A stretch of 64,000 nucleotides of DNA from an uncultured Dokdonella sp. (GTDB lineage: Bacteria; Pseudomonadota; Gammaproteobacteria; Xanthomonadales; Rhodanobacteraceae), in the NCBI GenBank assembly GCA_934526015.1, contig CAKSZY010000007.1, forward strand, positions 1 to 64,000. The letters are read 5' to 3'. Below the pieces are notes generated by a model. It did no database searches, was not told where the DNA came from, and saw only the letters and a list, made by a program, of their open reading frames with translations. The first letter of the stretch is position 1. Each line of letters opens with the position of its first letter. This document shows positions 43,902 through 51,317 of this stretch, piece by piece. The translations under genes were made by a program, and so were the position numbers.

Positions 43902-44447
43902 TCAGATCTGGCGGATCAGCGCCTCGGCCTGCTCGTGGATGGCATTGACCTCGGCATTGTCGAGGGTCTTGCGCAGCTGGCGGCGGAACTCCGGCAGCAG
44001 CTCGAGGAACTCGCGCTGGCCGTCGCAGCGCTCGAGCTTGAGGGTGAACAGGAACGCACGCAGGCCGAGATGGTTGACCGCGGTGTCGTTCATGTACTGG
44101 CGGGCCAGCGCCTGCGCGGTGACGATCTCGCCCTGGGCGACCGGCGCACCCTGCGGCGCATGCGGCACCTGCGCGGCTTGCGCCGCCGCCGGCGCCTGCG
44201 GAACCTCGTTCGCCGCCACCGCGGTGGGACCGCTGCCGCTGAACTCGATCAGGCCGGCTTCGGCCAGTTCGCCGATCAGGCCGGCGACATCGCCGAAACT
44301 CTCGAACTGACGGCGCACCTCGCCGAGCTGGCGCTGGCCGTTGATGGCGATGAGGACGGTGCGATGGCGCGGGCCGAGGCGCAGGCTGCGCTTCTCGATC
44401 TCCAGGCGGCCGGCCTCGGTCTTCACCGGAATGGCATTGTCGAGCAT
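43902..44447 (-). CDS. Hypothetical protein, winged-helix-like N-terminus
   Basis: A 181-residue soluble protein that I do not recognise. The first 70 residues look like a small helix-turn-helix or winged fold ([21 protein letters not shown], then [16 protein letters not shown]). An Ala/Pro-rich linker follows, then a helical C-terminal domain ([32 protein letters not shown]) ending [19 protein letters not shown] lies about six bases before the ATG at 44447, supporting the start. The BaeR-like frame running through the upstream G-rich repeat overlaps its first 25 bp. Confidence 0.65.
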   Translation of the reverse strand: MLDNAIPVKTEAGRLEIEKRSLRLGPRHRTVLIAINGQRQLGEVRRQFESFGDVAGLIGELAEAGLIEFSGSGPTAVAANEVPQAPAAAQAAQVPHAPQGAPVAQGEIVTAQALARQYMNDTAVNHLGLRAFLFTLKLERCDGQREFLELLPEFRRQLRKTLDNAEVNAIHEQAEALIRQI

Positions 44448-45460
44448 GGTGTTCTCCCTCGTTGAACGGACGCGTCAGGGCGCGCGTGGAAGGAAACAGC
44501 AAGTTCCGTGCCGGACGAGGGCGAGGGGCGACGGCCAGGGAGAGGGAGAGGGGCGAGGGGCGAGGGCGCGAAGATCGCGTGCTGCTCCATTCGTGAGTCC
44601 GGTACGGCTGTTTTTGTCGCGGCAGGTCGGACTTGCGTCGACCGACGATTGTCGCGCCCTCGCCCCTCGCCCCTCTCCCTCGCCGTCGCGCCCTCGCCCC
44701 TCGCCCCTCTCCCCTGCTGTCGCGCCCTCGCCCCTCGCCCCTCGCCCCTATCCCCTGGCCCCCAGCCCCTCCCCGGCCCCTCTCCCGCTTCCGGCGCCTC
44801 GAAGCGGTAGCCCACGCCATAGACCGCCGAGACCGGATCGACACCGGCCTCGTCGAGCTTGCGCCGCAGGTTCTTCACATGGCTGTCGACGGTGCGCTCG
44901 CTGACCACGCGGTGGTCCTCGTAGAGGGCTCCGATCAGCTGGCTGCGCGAGAACACCCGGCCCGGCTGGCTGGCCAGCTTGCGCAGCAGGCGGAACTCGC
45001 TCGGCGTCAGCACCAGGGCGCGGCCATGCACGCGCACCTCGAAGCGTTCCTCGTCGAGCACGATCGCCGCCGCCGGCGCCGCCGCGGTCGCGGCCGCGCG
45101 ACGCAGCACGGCCTTGACCCGGGCGACCACCTCGCGCGGGCTGAACGGCTTGCAGATGTAGTCGTCGGCGCCGAGCTCGAGGCCGAGCAGGCGGTCGATC
45201 TCCTCGACCCGCGCGGTGACCATCAGGATCGGCACCTGCGAGAACTCGCGAACGCCGCGGCAGACCTCGAGGCCGTCGGTTCCCGGCAGGGCGATGTCGA
45301 GCAGGATCGCGTCGGGAGCGCCACTGCGCACCCAGTCGACCGCGCCGTCGCCGCGCGCAAGCACGCTGACGCGAAAGCCGGCCGCGGCGAGGTAGTCGCG
45401 CAGCAGGGCCGCCAGCTTGGGCTCGTCCTCGACCACGAGGACATGCGCCGGCGCGCTCAT
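44423..45460 (-). CDS. BaeR/OmpR-type response regulator with repeat-encoded C-terminal extension
   Basis: Residues 1-120 form a receiver domain (phosphoacceptor Asp55 in ILLDIALPG, Lys104 in CKPFSP). Residues 130-222 are an OmpR winged-helix domain ending [12 protein letters not shown]. Typical family members stop here, at about 225-240 residues. This frame continues for roughly 120 more residues of Gly/Arg/Glu-rich sequence encoded by G-rich repeat element C, ending at 44423 just inside the next gene. Whether cells make this extension or use a frameshift or degradation cannot be known. The ATG overlaps the kinase stop as ATGA, so the pair is translationally coupled. Confidence 0.85.
   Translation of the reverse strand: MSAPAHVLVVEDEPKLAALLRDYLAAAGFRVSVLARGDGAVDWVRSGAPDAILLDIALPGTDGLEVCRGVREFSQVPILMVTARVEEIDRLLGLELGADDYICKPFSPREVVARVKAVLRRAAATAAAPAAAIVLDEERFEVRVHGRALVLTPSEFRLLRKLASQPGRVFSRSQLIGALYEDHRVVSERTVDSHVKNLRRKLDEAGVDPVSAVYGVGYRFEAPEAGEGPGRGWGPGDRGEGRGARARQQGRGARGEGATARERGEGRGRDNRRSTQVRPAATKTAVPDSRMEQHAIFAPSPLAPLPLPGRRPSPSSGTELAVSFHARPDASVQRGRTPCSTMPFR
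44515..44789. repeat. G-rich heptamer element C at the response-regulator 3' end
   Basis: The left arm (about 44515-44572) is made of GGGGCGA/GGGAGA units; the right arm (about 44655-44789) is CGCCCCT/CGCCCTC units in inverted orientation. The core in between differs from that of elements A and B and includes GTCGACCGACGATTGTCG. Unlike the other loci the arms have few TAG triplets in frame, so the upstream gene does not terminate here. Confidence 0.75.
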
Positions 45461-46887
45461 GGCGAACTCCGGATCGCCGGCAGGACGAGTTCGATGCGCA
45501 GGCCGCCGAGCGTCGAGGCCGAGGCGTCGATGCTGCCGGCATGGGCGTGGGCGATGGCCTGGCCGATGGCGAGGCCGAGGCCGGCGCCGCCGGCCGCGCG
45601 GCTGCGCGAGCCGTCGACCCGATAAAGGCGGTCGAACAGGTGCGGCAGCGCCGCCGCCGGCACCCCCGGCGGACTGTCCTCGACGACCACGCGCACCTGT
45701 TCCGCGCTCGCCGACACGGCGACGCGGACGCGGCCGGGCGCATCGGTATGGCGGCGCGCATTGGCCAGCAGGTTGTCGACCAGCTGGCCGAGACGGCGCG
45801 CATCGGCGCGTACCGGCGGTGCGGGCGCGAAGTCGGCTTCGACCTCGATGCCGGCATCGGCGAAGGCGTGGCGGTGCGCGGCCAGCGATTCGCGCACGAT
45901 CTCCGCGGCATCGAGTTCCTCGAAGCGGTATTCGAGCGCGCCGACATCGGCGAGGGCGAGCTGGTAGAGGTCTTCGACGAGGCCGCCGAGGCGATCGCAT
46001 TCCGCATTCAGCGACGCCAGTGCCGCCGCCGTCGGCGCGCGCACGCCGTCCTGCAGGGCCTGGATCTCGCCGCGCAGGACACTGAGCGGCGTGCGCAACT
46101 CGTGGGCGATGTCGGCACCCCAGCGCCGGCGTGCCTCGCGATGCTGTTCGAGGGTCGCCGCCAGATGGTTGAAGTCGTCGGCCAGTGCGCCGAGCTCGTC
46201 GCGGCGGGTGCGCTCGATGCGGCGCGAATACTCGCCCGCCGCCAGCGCGCGCGTGCCGGAGGCCAGCGCGCGCACCGGCGCCAGCAGCCAGCGCGCCAGC
46301 GCGAACGCCAGCAGCATGGCGCCGCCGAGCACCGCAACGGCGGCGACCAGGGCGCGGTTGAACTGGTCGCGTGCAAACGCGAGTTCGGCATCGCCGCGCG
46401 GTTGCGGCAGTTCGGCGAGGCGCAAGGTGCCGACCGTGCGCGCGTCGACGACGACCGCCAGCTCGTGCGCGGCGCGGCCGATGCCGGCCATGCCGACCAC
46501 GTGGCGGCCTTCGGCATCGACGAGTTCGACGTGAGCCGGCAGGCCGGGTGGCGGCGGCACGAAGCGCGGCCCGCCGGCCGGCGGCGCGATCGAGCCGCCG
46601 CCGGCCGCGGATGGCACGCCCGGCGGTCGCGGCGGCGGCCGCGCATCCGGATCGAGCAGCTGCAGGAAGCGCCGGGTGTCGCCGCGCAGGAAGTCCCAGT
46701 GGCCGTGCTCGGCCCAGGCCGCGGCAAGGCGGACCGTCGCCGGTTGCAGGCGTTCGAGGGCGACCTCGTCGAGATAGCCGCTGAAGCCGCGACGGAATCC
46801 CTGCTGCTGCCAGATCGCGAAGCCGGCCAGGGCGAGCGTGCTCAGCAGGGCAAAGGCGAGGAACAGGCGTTGCCAGAGTCGGAACAT
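45457..46887 (-). CDS. BaeS-like sensor histidine kinase
   Basis: A 476-residue membrane kinase. Two hydrophobic helices (about 9-26 and 183-203) flank a periplasmic sensor domain with a Pro-rich loop ([17 protein letters not shown]). HAMP follows, then the dimerisation helix [15 protein letters not shown] with the phosphoacceptor His. The ATPase boxes are [11 protein letters not shown] (N), [10 protein letters not shown] (a G1 box with the expected DxGxG altered to DSPPG) and [10 protein letters not shown] (G2). BaeS senses envelope stress; the ligand here is unknown. It ends overlapping the regulator ATG. Confidence 0.88.
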   Translation of the reverse strand: MFRLWQRLFLAFALLSTLALAGFAIWQQQGFRRGFSGYLDEVALERLQPATVRLAAAWAEHGHWDFLRGDTRRFLQLLDPDARPPPRPPGVPSAAGGGSIAPPAGGPRFVPPPPGLPAHVELVDAEGRHVVGMAGIGRAAHELAVVVDARTVGTLRLAELPQPRGDAELAFARDQFNRALVAAVAVLGGAMLLAFALARWLLAPVRALASGTRALAAGEYSRRIERTRRDELGALADDFNHLAATLEQHREARRRWGADIAHELRTPLSVLRGEIQALQDGVRAPTAAALASLNAECDRLGGLVEDLYQLALADVGALEYRFEELDAAEIVRESLAAHRHAFADAGIEVEADFAPAPPVRADARRLGQLVDNLLANARRHTDAPGRVRVAVSASAEQVRVVVEDSPPGVPAAALPHLFDRLYRVDGSRSRAAGGAGLGLAIGQAIAHAHAGSIDASASTLGGLRIELVLPAIRSSP

Positions 46888-47053
46888 CGCGTGGACGGGA
46901 TCGGGCGGACGGTACGGACGGGAGCGCGTGGCCTCCACGCGCGGCAAGCACCACGATACCGCCGCGGCGGTCGGCAGCGGGCGCTTTCCACGCTTTCTCC
47001 TTGATTGCCGGCAGGCGCGACGCTGCCGGCGCCGCGCCAGGCAAGCCGCCCGT

Positions 47054-47644
47054 TCAGGCCCCGCCGGAGCGCACGGCGTGTGCTTCGACGACGTAGCGCA
47101 GCGGCCCGCGCGCGTCGATCGCGTCGAACGGCCAGCAGGTGACCAGCAGCAGGCCGTCGAGGCCGGCATCGGTGTCGATGCGCGTCGTGCGCGCGTCGAC
47201 CACGCGCATCGCGGCGACGCGATAGTGGCGGGTGCCGCCGCGTGTCTCGACATCGAGCACGTCGCCGACGACGAGGTCGGCGAGGAAGCGGAAATGGGTG
47301 TCGCGATGCGCGCTGACCACGCCGAGCCCGGGCATGCCGGGAGGCGCGGTCGAACCGCTCCAGCCCGGCGCGAAGGCGAGCGCGCGGCCATCGTCGCCAC
47401 CGAGCACGATGCGTGTGGTGGCGAGTCGCGGCGCGCTCAGGCGGGCGACCGGGACCGCCTCGGACCACGGCCACGGTGCATGCCGGCCACCATCGACGAG
47501 CGTGCGCTGCCAGGCGCGTTCGAGCAGGTGCTGGGCGAGCCAGGCCTTGGCATGCACGTAGCCGGCATCGGCGAGCAGGGCCAGGCCGAGCACGGCGCTG
47601 GCGATCGCCAGCAGGCGCGAACCGCGATGGCAGCTGCCGCTCAT
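47054..47644 (-). CDS. Class GN sortase of the dedicated sortase system
   Basis: A transpeptidase predicted to cleave a sorting motif and attach or process a partner protein at the cell envelope. The 196-residue protein has one N-terminal membrane helix, then a sortase beta-barrel with the catalytic His in VVSAHRDTHFRFL, Cys in LLLVTCWPFDAI and Arg in RGPLRYVVEAH. Gram-negative sortases of this GN class occur with one dedicated substrate and a two-component system, and all of these are encoded at 47.9-53.3 kb. The ATG at 47644 is used; a GTG six bases upstream is possible. Confidence 0.88.
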   Translation of the reverse strand: MSGSCHRGSRLLAIASAVLGLALLADAGYVHAKAWLAQHLLERAWQRTLVDGGRHAPWPWSEAVPVARLSAPRLATTRIVLGGDDGRALAFAPGWSGSTAPPGMPGLGVVSAHRDTHFRFLADLVVGDVLDVETRGGTRHYRVAAMRVVDARTTRIDTDAGLDGLLLVTCWPFDAIDARGPLRYVVEAHAVRSGGA

Positions 47645-47655
47645 CGCCACCGCCG

Positions 47656-47919
47656 TCAGAGCACGCGCCAGTCGGGGCTGGCCTCTTCCTGCACGGACGA
47701 TCGCGGCGCCTGCGCAGCGCCGCCGCAGGCACCCGCCTGCACGCAGGGCGCCTGCTTGCCGCGCATCGGCATGGACGCAACCGCCGCATCATCGAGATCG
47801 AACGGCGGCGTTGCCACGAAGGCTTCGCCGCCGAGCCATTCGAGGGTGTGCAAGGTGTCCGCATGGCCCGGACGCGAGCCGGGACGACGAACCTGGAACA
47901 GGCGCTGCATGGCGGTCAT
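47656..47919 (-). CDS. Small protein between sortase and target genes
   Basis: An 87-residue frame (MTAMQRLFQVRRPGSRPGH onward) with GGGAG about nine bases before the ATG at 47919. It lies in a same-strand gap of 306 bp between the sortase and its target, 31 bp after the target stop. There is no signal peptide or membrane helix, and two cysteines occur in PCVQAGACGG. I do not recognise it. It may be a leader of no function or a cofactor of the system. Confidence 0.45.
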   Translation of the reverse strand: MTAMQRLFQVRRPGSRPGHADTLHTLEWLGGEAFVATPPFDLDDAAVASMPMRGKQAPCVQAGACGGAAQAPRSSVQEEASPDWRVL

Positions 47920-47950
47920 GGTGGCAATCTCCCGGGTCGGGTGGTGGGCA

Positions 47951-49924
47951 TCAGCCCCATGCGCAACGACGCGCGTGGGCGGTGAAGGCAAAGGCGACGA
48001 GCAAGGCCAGCAAGCCGAGCAGCAGGCTGCGCGGCGCATGCGTGGCGGTGGCGGCGAAGGCGAGCGAACCGGCCGGCGTGCCGTTGGCGATGCGCGTGGA
48101 GGCGAGTTCCTCGTCGAGCGCGCGCGCCGGTGCCTGCTCGACCGCGACGAGGCTGGTGTGGCGGGTGACCAGATGGTGTTCGAGGGCGAGGGCGATGACC
48201 GCCTTGCGCATGGCGTCGGCATCGGCGCCGAGCTCGACCGATTGTTCGATGGCGTCGATCTTGCGCTGCGCCCACAGCCGTGCGATCCCGCGCGAGGCGC
48301 CGTTGCGCACGAGCGGCAGCGAAGCCGTCCACGGCGCGCCCGCCATCAGGCCACTGGCCTTGACCGTGCCGGCTGCCGCGCCGAGACGCGCGACGACGAG
48401 CAGCGGTTCGCCGGCATAGAGGTCGGGCAAGCGCGCGGGCCAGCTCTCGGCGCTGCCCGGCCAGTCGAGGGCGAGGTCGCGCAGGGCCGGGCGTTCGAGC
48501 TTGTCGAACAGCGTGCGCATGGCCGGGCCGACTTCGTCGAGTCCGCGGATCAGGGTGGCGCTGCCGCGACCGAGCGTGGCCGCGCGCGCGATGAACCGTG
48601 CATTCGGCGCGCTGCCGATGCCGATCGGGAACAGGCGTGATTCGCCGAGCTGCGCGTCGATCAGGTTGTACAGCGCCGCCGCGTCGGCGATCGCGCCGTC
48701 GGTGGCGAACACCACCTGGCGCACATGGCCGGCCGGTGCCGTGTCGGCGAAGGCGCGGGTCAGTGCCGGCGCCATTTCGGTGCCGCCGCTGGCGACCAGC
48801 GCGGCGACCCATTCGCGCGCGAGTTTCACGTCGCCTGGCGTTGCCGGCACGGCGCGCTCGAACAGCGCCTCGGTGGTGGTGTTGAACTGGATGACGTTGA
48901 AGCGGTCGGCCGGCGTCAGTTGTCCGAGTGCGAGGTCGAGCGCGGCGCGTGCCTGGCGGATGGATTCCCCTTCCATCGAACCCGAGGTGTCGATGACGAG
49001 GATCAGTTCGCGCGGCAGCGGGTTGGCCAGTTCGGCGCGCGGCAGCAGCATCAGCAAGGCATAGGTCTCGCCGCCCGATGTCTCGGTGACCAGCGCCGAG
49101 GCCGGCGTGGCGCCGAGGCGCGGCGTCCATTCGAGGACGAAATCGCGGTCGGCCGGCACCGTGCCGTCGGCCAGGGTGACCGTGTGGCGGCCGGCGCGCT
49201 CGGCGACGTCGATGCGGTGGCTCGCGCTCTCGACGCGGGCAAGGGCGACGCCGGCATCGAGTTCGACGTGGATGGCGACCTGCGGCGCCGCCGTCGTGTG
49301 CGCGTCGCCGGCATCGCCGTGCGTGCCGACGGCGGCGCCCTTGTAGCGCGGCGTGTAGGTCAGCGGCAGGGCGAGGCGGAAACGCTCGTCGCGGTAGTCG
49401 ACCGTCTGCCACCAGCGCACGTCGACGGCGATCGTCTCGCCGGGGGCGATGTTGGCGACGGCGGTACGGAACAGGTTGGCGCGATCGTTCTCGACGAGGG
49501 CGGCGCGACGGCCACTGGCGGCGGCATCGACATAGGCCGTGCGCGCGGCCTCTTTCTCGCGGATCTCGCCGACGATGCGGCGCTCGCCGACGCGCAACTC
49601 CATGTGATGCACGGCGGCGCCGTCGGGCAGCGGCAGCAGGTACTGCGCCTCGATCCACTGGTCGGAATCGTTGCGGAAGCGCTGGCGGATGGCCGCCTCG
49701 GCGACGAGGCCGGCAATCGCGTAACGCACTTCGCTGTCGAGCGCGACCAGTTCGAAGCGACTGCCGTCGCGCGCGCTCGCCGCCAGGGTGGCGAAACCGC
49801 CGTCGTCGGCGCGCGCGGCGGCGGCGAAGCCGAGCAGGAGGACGAACACGGCGAACAGCGTGCGCAGCGGCTCGAGGCCGCGCTGCAGATCGGTATCGGA
49901 ATCGCGTTCTCGCGGGTTGCGCAT
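47951..49924 (-). CDS. VIT and von Willebrand A domain protein, predicted sortase target
   Basis: A 657-residue exported protein: signal peptide (TLFAVFVLLLGFAAAARAD), VIT domain (about 35-165; VAEAAIRQRFRNDSDQWIEAQY, then YLLPLPDGAAV), vWA domain (about 305-480) with the MIDAS motif VIDTSGSM, and a C-terminal membrane helix plus basic tail (LLLGLLALLVAF...HARR). This is the layout of the marine proteobacterial sortase target. The expected LPxTxTP-like sorting motif before the helix is degenerate here: SLAFAATATHAP. GAGGAG lies about seven bases before the ATG. vWA domains bind partner proteins; the ligand is unknown. Confidence 0.88.
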   Translation of the reverse strand: MRNPRERDSDTDLQRGLEPLRTLFAVFVLLLGFAAAARADDGGFATLAASARDGSRFELVALDSEVRYAIAGLVAEAAIRQRFRNDSDQWIEAQYLLPLPDGAAVHHMELRVGERRIVGEIREKEAARTAYVDAAASGRRAALVENDRANLFRTAVANIAPGETIAVDVRWWQTVDYRDERFRLALPLTYTPRYKGAAVGTHGDAGDAHTTAAPQVAIHVELDAGVALARVESASHRIDVAERAGRHTVTLADGTVPADRDFVLEWTPRLGATPASALVTETSGGETYALLMLLPRAELANPLPRELILVIDTSGSMEGESIRQARAALDLALGQLTPADRFNVIQFNTTTEALFERAVPATPGDVKLAREWVAALVASGGTEMAPALTRAFADTAPAGHVRQVVFATDGAIADAAALYNLIDAQLGESRLFPIGIGSAPNARFIARAATLGRGSATLIRGLDEVGPAMRTLFDKLERPALRDLALDWPGSAESWPARLPDLYAGEPLLVVARLGAAAGTVKASGLMAGAPWTASLPLVRNGASRGIARLWAQRKIDAIEQSVELGADADAMRKAVIALALEHHLVTRHTSLVAVEQAPARALDEELASTRIANGTPAGSLAFAATATHAPRSLLLGLLALLVAFAFTAHARRCAWG

Positions 49925-50079
49925 GACGGGTCTCCTCGATGGCGATGCCATTCGAAGCGTGCGCGCGGGCACGGCGGCGCAAGCGCACGGCCACGACGCT
50001 GACGGCTTGTGGCGATTCGCGGGCAGCGGCCGCGCATGCATTGCGCCGAGCGCGCGGCGCTGCGTAAGCTGCCGCGCAA

Positions 50080-50120
50080 GCCACGGGCTTGCGCCCCGTG
50101 CAGGCACGCAAGCCCGTGGC
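50080..50120 (+). promoter_or_regulatory. 14-bp perfect inverted repeat ahead of the sortase-system regulator
   Basis: GCCACGGGCTTGCG (50080-50093) and CGCAAGCCCGTGGC (50107-50120) are exact reverse complements with a 13-base spacer, ending 28 bp before the regulator's ATG. It lies in the 224-bp divergent region between the target and regulator genes, so it could be an operator for the response regulator acting both ways, or an mRNA hairpin. Confidence 0.55.
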
Positions 50121-50148
50121 GTACTGCACGAGCCAACGGAGAACCCGC

Positions 50149-50838
50149 ATGCCACGCCGCATTGCCATCGTCGAGGATGAGCCGCTGATCCGCGCCAACT
50201 ACGTCGAGGCGCTGACCCGCATCGGCTACGAGGTGCGCGGCTACGCCTCGCGCGGCGACGCCGAATCCGCGTTCGCCCAGCAGATGCCCGAGCTCGTCAT
50301 CATCGACGTCGGCCTCGGCGACGAGCCCGAAGGCGGCTTCGATCTCTGCCGCCATCTGCGTGCGAAATCGGCGACCCTGCCGATCCTGTTCCTGACCGCG
50401 CGCGACTCCGACTTCGACGTCATCTCCGGCCTGCGCCTCGGCGCCGACGACTACCTCGCCAAGGACGTCTCCCTGCACCAACTCGCCGCGCGCATCAGCG
50501 CACTGTTCCGGCGCATGGAGGCCCAGCGCAAGCCGGCGCCGGCCGACAGCGTGCACGAGCAGGGCCCGCTGCGCCTCGAAGCCGAGCGCATGCGCATCCT
50601 CTGGAACGGCAGCGAGGTGCCGCTGACCGTCACCGAGTTCTGGATGGTGCACACCCTCGTGCGCTTCCCCGGCCACGTGAAAAGCCGCGAGCAGCTCATG
50701 CGCGACGCCCAGGTCGTCGTCGACGACCAGACCATCACCTCGCACATCAAGCGCATCCGCAAGAAGTTCATCGCCATCGATCCCGGTTTCGACGCGATCG
50801 ACACGGTGCATGGGGCGGGATATCGGTGGAGGGGCTAG
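50149..50838 (+). CDS. Response regulator of the dedicated sortase system
   Basis: A 229-residue OmpR-type regulator: receiver domain with Asp53 in LVIIDVGLG, LAKDVSLHQ for the switch lysine region, and a winged-helix domain (TVTEFWMVHTLVRFPGHVKSREQLM) ending GAGYRWRG. Its place beside the VIT/vWA target, with the kinase downstream, marks it as the regulator of the proteobacterial dedicated sortase system. GGAG lies eight bases before the ATG at 50149; the frame is open 60 bp upstream through the hairpin. The stop TAG (50836-50838) is within the first GGGGCTA unit of element D. Confidence 0.9.
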   Translation: MPRRIAIVEDEPLIRANYVEALTRIGYEVRGYASRGDAESAFAQQMPELVIIDVGLGDEPEGGFDLCRHLRAKSATLPILFLTARDSDFDVISGLRLGADDYLAKDVSLHQLAARISALFRRMEAQRKPAPADSVHEQGPLRLEAERMRILWNGSEVPLTVTEFWMVHTLVRFPGHVKSREQLMRDAQVVVDDQTITSHIKRIRKKFIAIDPGFDAIDTVHGAGYRWRG

Positions 50839-51308
50839 CGCTAGGGGATAGGGGCTAGGGGATAGGGGCTAGGGGATAGGGGCTAGGGGCGAGGGGCTAG
50901 GGGCTAGGGGCGAGGGGCGAGGGCGTGCTTTTATGCTTCCACTCACCCATGAAGACTTGCGCCGAAGCAGTGCGTGAGGGACTAGGGGCTAGGGGCTAGG
51001 GCGCATTTTTCGTGCTTCAGCCAAGCCACGAAGTCTTGCGCCGAAGCAATGCGTGAGGAACCAGGGGCTAGGGGCTAGGGCGCATTTTTCGTGATTCAGC
51101 CAAGCCACGAAGGCTTGCACCGAAGCAGTGCGTGAGGGGCTAGGGGCTAGGGGCGAGGGCGCATTTTTCGTGCTTCAGCCAAGCCACGAAGTCTTGCGCC
51201 GAAGCAATACCATGCACCCTGATCCCTGGCCCCTAGTTCCTAGCCCCTAGTCCCTAGCCCCTAGTCCCTAGCCCCTAGTCCCTAGCCCCTAGCCCCTACC
51301 CCCTAGCC
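50833..51308. repeat. G-rich heptamer element D between regulator and kinase genes
   Basis: The left arm (50833-50922) is GGGGCTA/GGGGATA/GGGGCGA units. The right arm (about 51227-51308) is CCCTAGC/CCCTAGT units, inverted. Between them lies a tandem repeat (see next entry). The 479-bp gap between the regulator stop and kinase start contains no gene. Plus-strand G4 runs separated by CTA or ATA would be present in the nascent transcript of the regulator. Confidence 0.85.
50922..51210. repeat. 79-bp tandem repeat, four copies
   Basis: The motif GCCGAAGCA (or ACCGAAGCA) recurs at 50961, 51040, 51119 and 51198, exactly 79 bp apart. Each unit contains GCGCATTTTTCGTGCTTCAG, CCAAGCCACGAAGTCTTGC and a GGGGCTA block; the first copy is the most diverged and the last is truncated after GAAGCAAT. 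Contiguous units without spacers exclude CRISPR. Confidence 0.88.
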
Positions 51309-51317
51309 CCTGACCCC

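Noticed and set aside
44423..47044. An 873-codon minus-strand frame covering kinase and regulator
   Set aside because: The kinase is read in another frame (45457-46887); this frame is real only from the ATG at 45460 downstream.
50922..51210. CRISPR-like array
   Set aside because: The 79-bp units are contiguous, with no variable spacers, and no cas genes are present.
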